DNA of 64,000 nt from Dinghuibacter silviterrae (GTDB lineage: Bacteria > Bacteroidota > Bacteroidia > Chitinophagales > Chitinophagaceae), in contig NZ_SODV01000001.1 of NCBI RefSeq assembly GCF_004366355.1, positions 2,480,001 to 2,544,000 on the forward strand. Direction: 5' to 3'. Positions 58,310 to 64,000 of the stretch are shown one piece after another (position 1 is the stretch's first letter; the number at the start of each line of letters is the position of its first letter). The notes under the pieces are model-generated. The model had not been told where the DNA came from, searched no databases, and saw only the letters and a program-made list of their open reading frames with translations. Position numbers and translations under genes: made by a program.

Positions 58310-60379
58310 TCAATTGCTGCTGTTCCGGCTGACCATGCTGGAGATGCTGTGCCCCTTGCGGCTGTAGGTGTAGCTGTCTCCTTTATCCTGTATGTATTTG
58401 TTGCGGAAGTATTCAAAAACCGGCTTCGGTTGGGTGACGCCGTTGATGCGCAGCCGTTCATGGTCCAGGGTAAAAGAAAGGTTCTTTGGGTCGGTCGCCA
58501 ATTTTTGATCGAGGATATCCTGGATGATGGGTTGGGTGGCAATGTTGATCCTGTCGTCCTGGTTGTCGAGATGCATGACGGCCTCTGTTTTATTCGTGTT
58601 TTCAGAAAAGTTGCCGCGGGTGGTAACCCCGGTTCCCGACGTGCTGACCCAGTTGCCGGACATGCTGACCCCGCTGCCGGACATGTTTTGCCCGGTGCCG
58701 GCCATGCTGATGCGGTCCGCGGTGAGCACGGTCTGGTCAGCCTGGTTATTGTTGATGGACAGACTGGCGCCTTTTTTTGCCTCCGCTTCCAGGGTAGCGA
58801 TTATACGGTCGATTTCTTCTTTATGCTGGTCCAGCTCGTTATCCGGAACCTTTTGGCCGTCGATGTAGAAGGCCGTGGTGACCCCGTTTTCGCGGACGAT
58901 TTTTTTGTTGCCCATGTAGTATTTGTAAGTGTCGCCGTTGTTCCAGATGCCGCGTACGAAGGTGATCCTGTTGTCTTGCGATTGCATGCTGCCGCGGAAG
59001 GAGCCGCCTTGAAATTCATCGGAGGATAAGGGTGGGAAGGCCGTCCATCCGGGTGTAGTGTCGACGGCAGGGTGCAGTGGCGGCGCGGGCGTCAGGACCC
59101 CGGCGGGCGGAGCCGGAGCCGCGGGCGCGGCGGCGATCGGTGCCCCGGCAGGTGGAATCGGAGGCTCGACCGGCGGGGCCGGCGCACCCAGCGACGGAAC
59201 AGGCGCCACCGTCGGCGGAACGGGCGCCGCCGCCGGCGGGTTGGGCACGGCGGCCGGGGGTACCGGTGCCGTGGGCGGCACGGTATCCCTCGACGACCGG
59301 GTACTGAAGTGATGCCCCAGCGGCGTAAACGCGAGGGTCAGGCAGGCCGCCACGACAAGACAGCCGGATAAGAAAAGTTTTTCCATGGCATTTAACGTTT
59401 TATTGCGGTTGTTGACAATGCGTTTCACGCGGTCCAGCAGGTAGTAGCGGCGGCCGGGGAAGGCAACGGCGTAGGCCGGCGCCGACAGGCTGTATTCCTG
59501 GAAGGCGACGAGGGCGTTGATGAACTGGGTTTTGTTCCGGGTGGCGGCGATGGCGATGTCGTCACAACAATGTTCGCGTTCTTCCCGGATGAGGGCGGAT
59601 AGCCACCAGACAAAAGGATTGAAGAAAAGAAAAGCCTCTACCACACCTTGCAGGAGGTTGACGAGGTAGTCCCTCCGGTGGATGTGGGCCAGTTCGTGTA
59701 GGAGGACGGCTTCCAATTGGTCCTGCGGCAACCGGGTCAGGATCCCCATGGGGACGAGGATGATGGGCTTTAGATGACCCACGACCATGGGAACCCGGAC
59801 AAGCCCGGATTCCAGGAGGGTAACCGGTCGCCGGAGCCCCAGCAGTTCCGCCAGTTCCCGGAGCCGCCCGGGCCAGGGAGCCTTCGGGGGACGGACGTTG
59901 TTGCGCCGGATGCGCCGTACATAGGTGAGCGACCAACCGGTCTGCAGGAGCTTTCCCAACAGGATGACGAACCAGATGGAGACGATGAGGAGGGCATGGG
60001 TGTCGCAAAATGCGGAAAAGGCCCGGATCATTGCCTCGACGGCGGCCGGGGTATGGGCTGCAGGCTGCGTCGCGCGGGCAGCCGCCGCAAAGGAGGCCGC
60101 GGAGGACGCAGCAGAAGATGCGGTCGGGCCGACGTGTCCGGGGGGGACGGTGGCCACGGCGACGGACGCAAAGGCGCCGGCTTCCGTCCGGGAAAGCTCC
60201 CACGCCAGGGTGATCCCCACCCCCGCCACGAAGGCGAAAAAGATCCACGTCAGCAGTCGATAACGGATCGCCGCACTGGACCGGCGGGTCAGCAACAAGA
60301 CGGCGCCTGCAAAAAGGGCGGCGAGGAGCCCTTCCCAAAGGGAGTGGACGAGTGTCCAGCAAAGGGAGTTCAACAACAT
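58310..60379 (-). CDS. BlaR1/MecR1-like M56 metallopeptidase sensor
   Basis: A 689-residue membrane sensor-peptidase. The N-terminal part has several membrane helices and the M56 zinc motif VLLHELAHIHRRDYLVNLLQ, with EREHCCDD later. After a membrane helix (near residue 340) comes a long Pro/Ala-rich linker (about 360-430) and a C-terminal domain of unknown function that includes five tandem 7-residue repeats (MAGTGQN, MSGSGVS, MSGNWVS, TSGTGVT, TRGNFSE; 58601-58705). Relatives cleave a BlaI-type repressor on sensing a signal, in some cases beta-lactams. The start ATG 60379 follows the BlaI stop by 10 nt; a longer frame overlaps BlaI. Confidence 0.88.
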   Translation of the reverse strand: MLLNSLCWTLVHSLWEGLLAALFAGAVLLLTRRSSAAIRYRLLTWIFFAFVAGVGITLAWELSRTEAGAFASVAVATVPPGHVGPTASSAASSAASFAAAARATQPAAHTPAAVEAMIRAFSAFCDTHALLIVSIWFVILLGKLLQTGWSLTYVRRIRRNNVRPPKAPWPGRLRELAELLGLRRPVTLLESGLVRVPMVVGHLKPIILVPMGILTRLPQDQLEAVLLHELAHIHRRDYLVNLLQGVVEAFLFFNPFVWWLSALIREEREHCCDDIAIAATRNKTQFINALVAFQEYSLSAPAYAVAFPGRRYYLLDRVKRIVNNRNKTLNAMEKLFLSGCLVVAACLTLAFTPLGHHFSTRSSRDTVPPTAPVPPAAVPNPPAAAPVPPTVAPVPSLGAPAPPVEPPIPPAGAPIAAAPAAPAPPAGVLTPAPPLHPAVDTTPGWTAFPPLSSDEFQGGSFRGSMQSQDNRITFVRGIWNNGDTYKYYMGNKKIVRENGVTTAFYIDGQKVPDNELDQHKEEIDRIIATLEAEAKKGASLSINNNQADQTVLTADRISMAGTGQNMSGSGVSMSGNWVSTSGTGVTTRGNFSENTNKTEAVMHLDNQDDRINIATQPIIQDILDQKLATDPKNLSFTLDHERLRINGVTQPKPVFEYFRNKYIQDKGDSYTYSRKGHSISSMVSRNSSN

Positions 60380-60389
60380 AGCGTAAGCG

Positions 60390-60779
60390 TTAAAGCTCTT
60401 TGTCGAGCTGGTTGATAAAGTCTTTGATGGCCTGGAGCTCCTTTTTGGACGCCTTTTTGTTACCCAGCAGCTGGATGAGCAGGCTGGACGGGGACCCGTT
60501 GTACATGGAATCCACAAAGCGTTCCAGGAGGGCACCCTTTGTTTTTTGTTCTTCTTCCAGGGGACGGTAGACGTGTTTCATGTTGCTCTCATCCCGTCCG
60601 AGCAGGCCCTTTTCTACCATAATCTGCATCTGTTTGAGCGTGGACGTGTATTGCACGCTCCGTTTCTGCTCGTTGAGGGTGTCGTTGACAAAGCGGACGG
60701 TAGAGGGGCCGTGTTGCCACAGGACCTGGAGGATTTCCAGCTCCGCCTTCGTGGGCTCGGGGGTGAGTTTGCCTTTCAT
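60390..60779 (-). CDS. BlaI/MecI-family transcriptional repressor
   Basis: A 129-residue winged-helix repressor, the partner of the BlaR1-like sensor. The HTH region reads PTKAELEILQVLWQHGPSTVR and FVNDTLNEQKRSVQYTSTL, then LKQMQIMVEKGLLGRDE; the C-terminal helices mediate dimerisation. It probably represses its own operon until cleaved. The first position has a TACCTTAG box 4 nt before the ATG. No beta-lactamase gene is nearby, so its real regulon is open. Confidence 0.92.
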   Translation of the reverse strand: MKGKLTPEPTKAELEILQVLWQHGPSTVRFVNDTLNEQKRSVQYTSTLKQMQIMVEKGLLGRDESNMKHVYRPLEEEQKTKGALLERFVDSMYNGSPSSLLIQLLGNKKASKKELQAIKDFINQLDKEL

Positions 60780-60783
60780 GCCC

Positions 60784-60791
60784 CTAAGGTA
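60784..60791 (-). promoter_or_regulatory. Candidate -7 box (TACCTTAG) for the blaI-like gene
   Basis: One mismatch to TAnnTTTG on the minus strand; ends 4 nt before ATG 60779. Confidence 0.45.
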
Positions 60792-60889
60792 GGAAAAATT
60801 TCGTACGAACCAAATAGTACCTCGGTCACCTGACTGTCATGGTTTTGTCCTTATGCCCCCTTCACGAAGGGAGTACGACCAAAATCATG

Positions 60890-60897
60890 TAATTTTG
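60890..60897 (+). promoter_or_regulatory. -7 box (TAATTTTG) for the suf operon
   Basis: Exact TAnnTTTG match 19 nt before ATG 60917, giving a short leader of about 13 nt. A -33 TTG at proper spacing is not evident. Confidence 0.55.
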
Positions 60898-60916
60898 CGG
60901 AATAAATGAATAGGTT

Positions 60917-61243
60917 ATGATCACGGTATCGCCTAACGCAAAAGCATATATCCACGAATTGATGGAGACAGAGCACAAGGGAGCGGATTCATTCGTCCGG
61001 GTAGGGGTGAAGGGTGGCGGTTGTTCCGGTTTGGAGTACCAGCTGTCCTTTGACAATACAGAAAAGGAGGGTGACCAGGTGTTCGAAGACAAGGGGGTAA
61101 AAGTGGTCGTCGACATGAAAAGCCTGCTGTATCTCTACGGGACGGAGCTGGACTATGCCGGGGGCCTGAACGGAAAAGGGTTTGTTTTCAATAATCCCAA
61201 CGCGACACGGACGTGTAGCTGCGGGGAAAGCTTTGCAGTGTAA
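60917..61243 (+). CDS. sufA: Iron-sulfur cluster A-type carrier (SufA/IscA/HesB family)
   Basis: A 108-residue A-type carrier that ferries Fe-S clusters from SufBCD to targets. The three conserved cysteines are in [14 protein letters not shown] and the C-terminal TCSCGESF (CxC). It begins the SUF operon and ends 1 nt before sufB. The name sufA follows from position; sequence alone gives the A-type family. Confidence 0.92.
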   Translation: MITVSPNAKAYIHELMETEHKGADSFVRVGVKGGGCSGLEYQLSFDNTEKEGDQVFEDKGVKVVVDMKSLLYLYGTELDYAGGLNGKGFVFNNPNATRTCSCGESFAV

Positions 61244-61244
61244 G

Positions 61245-62693
61245 ATGAGCAATGAGAACGATATATTATTAGAGGAGCTGGCCAACCGGGAGTACGAGTT
61301 CGGTTTTGTGACCGATATCGACATGGAGGTGGCTCCCTTAGGGCTCAGCGAGGATACGGTGCGTTTTATTTCCGCCAAAAAAGGTGAACCGGAATGGTTG
61401 CTGGAATGGCGTCTGAAGGCCTACCACGCCTTTCTGAAGTCACCCATGCCGGCCTGGCAGAACTTCACGCTCCCGGACATCGATTTCCAGGAGGCGTCTT
61501 ATTACGCCGCCCCCCGTCAAAAGGCCAAGTACCAAAGCCTGGAGGAAGTTGACCCGGAGCTGCTGGCGACCTTTGAAAAGCTGGGTATACCGCTGACCGA
61601 GCAGAAGATGCTGGCAGGGGTAGCCGTGGACGCTATCTTCGACAGTGTGTCGGTAGCAACGACCTATAAAAAGCAGCTGGCCGATCTGGGGATCATCTTT
61701 TGCTCCCTGGGCGAAGCCGTTCAGGAGCACCCGGACCTGGTGCGTCAATACCTGGGGTCGGTCGTGCCGCACTCGGACAACGTTTTTGCCGCCCTCAACG
61801 GGGGCGTTTTTTCCGACGGTTCTTTTGTGTACATACCCAAGGGCGTCCGCTGTCCCATGGAATTGTCCACGTATTTCCGGATCAACGCGGAAAATACGGG
61901 TCAGTTCGAGCGCACCCTGATCATTGCCGACGAAGGCAGCTATGTGAGCTACCTGGAAGGGTGCACGGCTCCGCGCCGCGACACCAGCCAGCTCCACGCC
62001 GCCGTGGTGGAACTGATCGCCCTGGAAAACGCCGAGATCAAATATTCCACGGTCCAGAACTGGTACCCGGGAGACAAAGACGGCAAGGGCGGGATCTACA
62101 ACTTCGTGACCAAGCGCGGCATCTGTAAAGGCGCCCGCTCCAAGATATCCTGGACCCAGGTCGAAACCGGGAGCGCCATCACCTGGAAATATCCCAGCGT
62201 GATCCTCCAGGGAGACCGGAGCACCGGTGAATTTTATTCGGTCGCGGTGACGAAGGGCAAACAGATTGCCGACACCGGGACCAAAATGCACCACATCGGA
62301 AAGGATACCAAAAGCCGGATCATCTCCAAGGGGATTTCCGCCGGCGAAGGCCAGAACAGCTACCGGGGCCTGGTCCAGGTAGGGGGTAAGGCCGACAATG
62401 CGCGCAACTTCACGCAGTGCGACTCGCTTTTGATCGGGGATCGCTGCGGGGCCCATACTTTTCCTTATATAGAATCACGCAATCCTTCCGCCATGGTGGA
62501 ACACGAAGCCACCACGTCGAAGATCGGGGAGGACCAGCTGTTCTATCTGAATCAAAGGGGGATCGATACGGAGAAGGCGGTGGCGCTGATCATCAACGGT
62601 TACGCCAAGGAAGTCCTGAACCAGCTCCCCATGGAGTTTGCCGTAGAAGCCCAGAAATTATTGTCGATCACACTGGAAGGAAGTGTGGGTTAA
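61245..62693 (+). CDS. sufB: Fe-S cluster assembly scaffold SufB
   Basis: A 482-residue SufB, core of the SufBCD scaffold on which Fe-S clusters are built. Conserved blocks include [101 protein letters not shown] and [19 protein letters not shown]. The start at 61245 ([13 protein letters not shown]) follows the sufA stop by 1 nt. Confidence 0.95.
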   Translation: MSNENDILLEELANREYEFGFVTDIDMEVAPLGLSEDTVRFISAKKGEPEWLLEWRLKAYHAFLKSPMPAWQNFTLPDIDFQEASYYAAPRQKAKYQSLEEVDPELLATFEKLGIPLTEQKMLAGVAVDAIFDSVSVATTYKKQLADLGIIFCSLGEAVQEHPDLVRQYLGSVVPHSDNVFAALNGGVFSDGSFVYIPKGVRCPMELSTYFRINAENTGQFERTLIIADEGSYVSYLEGCTAPRRDTSQLHAAVVELIALENAEIKYSTVQNWYPGDKDGKGGIYNFVTKRGICKGARSKISWTQVETGSAITWKYPSVILQGDRSTGEFYSVAVTKGKQIADTGTKMHHIGKDTKSRIISKGISAGEGQNSYRGLVQVGGKADNARNFTQCDSLLIGDRCGAHTFPYIESRNPSAMVEHEATTSKIGEDQLFYLNQRGIDTEKAVALIINGYAKEVLNQLPMEFAVEAQKLLSITLEGSVG

Positions 62694-62702
62694 ACCAGTA
62701 TC

Positions 62703-63455
62703 ATGCTCAGTATTAAGAATTTACACGCAGAAGTAGAAGAAAAGCAGATCTTAAAAGGCATCAACCTGCAGGTCAATGCAGGGGAAGTGCACGCCATCAT
62801 GGGGCCCAACGGCTCCGGCAAAAGTTCCCTGGCCTCTGTCCTGGCCGGTCGCGAAAACTATCACGTCACCGAAGGGGAAGTCACCCTGGACGGCAAGGAC
62901 CTGTTGGATATGGCGCCCGAAATCAGGGCCCGGGAAGGTGTTTTCCTTGCATTCCAATACCCCGTGGAAATCCCCGGGGTGTCCAATATCAACTTCCTGA
63001 AAACGGCCCTGGGGGAGATCCGTGCCTATCGCGGACAGCCTGCGCTGGACGCCCGGGAGTTCCTCCGTTTGTCCAAAGAGCGCCAGGCCCTGGTGGAGTT
63101 TGACGCCAAGCTCGTCAACCGTTCGCTCAATGAAGGCTTTAGCGGGGGGGAAAAGAAACGCAACGAAATCTTCCAGCTGGCGATGCTCGAACCGAAGCTG
63201 GCCATCCTTGACGAAACCGATTCCGGTCTGGACATCGACGCCCTCCGCATCGTCAGCGCCGGGGTCAACAAGCTGCGTTCTTCCGACAACGCATTTATCA
63301 TCATCACGCACTACCAGCGGCTGCTGGATTATATCGTTCCGGACTTCGTGCACGTATTGTATGACGGCCGGATCGTTCGTTCCGGTACCAAGGAGCTGGC
63401 CCTCGAACTCGAAGAAAAAGGCTACGATTGGTTGAAAGAGGAGGCGGTTGTATGA
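62703..63455 (+). CDS. sufC: Fe-S cluster assembly ATPase SufC
   Basis: A 250-residue ABC-type ATPase of the SufBCD complex. Walker A is MGPNGSGKSSLASVLAG (about residues 36-52), the signature FSGGEKKRNEIFQLAML, Walker B LAILDETDSGLDIDALR, and the switch His in FIIITHYQRLL. ATP hydrolysis drives changes in SufB/SufD during cluster assembly. Starts 9 nt after sufB and overlaps sufD by 4 nt. Confidence 0.95.
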   Translation: MLSIKNLHAEVEEKQILKGINLQVNAGEVHAIMGPNGSGKSSLASVLAGRENYHVTEGEVTLDGKDLLDMAPEIRAREGVFLAFQYPVEIPGVSNINFLKTALGEIRAYRGQPALDAREFLRLSKERQALVEFDAKLVNRSLNEGFSGGEKKRNEIFQLAMLEPKLAILDETDSGLDIDALRIVSAGVNKLRSSDNAFIIITHYQRLLDYIVPDFVHVLYDGRIVRSGTKELALELEEKGYDWLKEEAVV

Positions 63456-64000
63456 GCGCAAGCGTGTTATATGACCAATTGATCGCGCAGTACGAACCGG
63501 GGCGGAGCGAGGCGAGGGATAAGGCCTTTGCCGCGTTCAAGGCCAAGGGGCTACCCACGATAAAGGATGAGGACTGGCGTTTTACCAATCCCGCGCCTTA
63601 CCTGAAGGACGCTTACCGGACCGATGTGCCGTGTCACGGGGCCGACAAGGATGCCTTGCGCGAATGTCTCGACCGCTGCAAGGTCGAGGGCTGGGACGCC
63701 TACCAGGTGGTCCTGGTCAATGGATGCCTGGACGCGACGCTGAGCGTGTTGCCCGAGGACGTGACGGTGATGCCGCTCTCGAAGGCCCCGGATGGTTTTC
63801 ACACGATCGAGACGGGGACCTACCCGTTTGCGGACCTAAACGCCGCGCTGTATAAGAACGGTTTGTTCATCGAAGTGCGAGCGGGGAGCCGGCCTTCCAA
63901 GCCCCTCCACGTGATCCATTTATATTCGGCAGATACACCCGCCTTCTATATGCCGAGGCATTTGGTGGTGCTCCATCGCCAGGCCGAGCTCCATTTCATG
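63452..64000 (+). CDS. sufD: Fe-S cluster assembly protein SufD, N-terminal part (cut by window edge)
   Basis: The 183 visible residues begin MSASVLYDQLIAQYEPGRSE and contain KGLPTIKDEDWRFTN, a typical SufD N-terminal motif (P.x.DEDWR.TN), then KPLHVIHLYSADTPAFYMPRHLVVL leading into the beta-helix domain shared with SufB. The stop is outside the window. Order sufA-B-C-D is the usual one; sufS/sufE are expected further on. Confidence 0.92.
   Translation, partial: MSASVLYDQLIAQYEPGRSEARDKAFAAFKAKGLPTIKDEDWRFTNPAPYLKDAYRTDVPCHGADKDALRECLDRCKVEGWDAYQVVLVNGCLDATLSVLPEDVTVMPLSKAPDGFHTIETGTYPFADLNAALYKNGLFIEVRAGSRPSKPLHVIHLYSADTPAFYMPRHLVVLHRQAELHFM

Noticed and set aside
58258-58542. Open frame of 94 codons near the BlaR1-like 3' end
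   Set aside because: Alternate frame of the BlaR1-like gene; its end overlaps the inverted repeat by chance.
1-64000. tRNA/rRNA genes, CRISPR array, transposase or integrase
   Set aside because: No cloverleaf-like sequence with a TTCGA loop, no regularly spaced repeats, and no transposase or integrase motif were seen on either strand.

Overview
The window looks like a chromosomal segment of a fairly GC-rich Bacteroidota, most likely the Chitinophagaceae (order Chitinophagales). The evidence is two SusC/SusD pairs, a LytS-like propeller kinase with a LytTR regulator, DUF4251, DUF4242 and DUF885 proteins, a hydroxyproline operon, and promoters of the Bacteroidota type (TAnnTTTG -7 box). The assignment rests on gene families and promoter form, not on a database match. 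No rRNA, tRNA, CRISPR array, insertion sequence or phage gene was seen.

Layout. 1-6.4 kb: start of glpD (cut by the window edge), small DUF4251 and TMEM175-like genes, a duplicated DUF4242 protein, and a sensor kinase/LytTR pair. 6.4-20.2 kb: nucleoid-associated protein, aldo/keto reductase, TetR plus an RND efflux operon (pump, adaptor, TolC-like channel), a 7TM hybrid kinase, a GH18 chitinase, a second aldo/keto reductase and a NUDIX hydrolase. 20.5-29.4 kb: SusD/SusC, a cysteine-rich Crp/Fnr regulator divergent from a ClC-type protein, a siderophore-interacting-type flavoprotein and a methyltransferase.

29.5-35.6 kb holds the most interesting locus. It contains a HlyD-like adaptor, a C39-peptidase ABC exporter, a small XRE regulator and two small genes whose products carry textbook double-glycine leaders followed by cysteine-free Gly/Leu-rich cores. 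After these come a terminator and a dense cluster of perfect inverted repeats, then an AraC-type response regulator and a Crp-like regulator. I read it as a peptide (possibly two-peptide bacteriocin-like) production and export system.

35.9-46.6 kb: a four-gene trans-4-hydroxyproline catabolic operon (DHDPS-like deaminase, epimerase, FAD dehydrogenase, DUF885 peptidase) divergent from a SusC/SusD pair, then a polysaccharide deacetylase. 46.7-54.1 kb: an AraC regulator and a compact molybdenum-cofactor operon (moaA, moeA, moaD, moeB-rhodanese, moaE, moaC-mogA fusion), preceded by an X-Pro aminopeptidase. 54.2-60.8 kb: a DPP-IV-like S9 peptidase, an M1 metallopeptidase with a 19-bp inverted repeat across its start codon, and a BlaR1/BlaI-like pair. 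60.9-64 kb: the SUF Fe-S cluster operon (sufA-like, sufB, sufC, start of sufD).

A recurring feature is a TAnnTTTG-like box only 3-7 nt before the start codon of many genes, which predicts leaderless or nearly leaderless mRNAs and was used to choose several starts.
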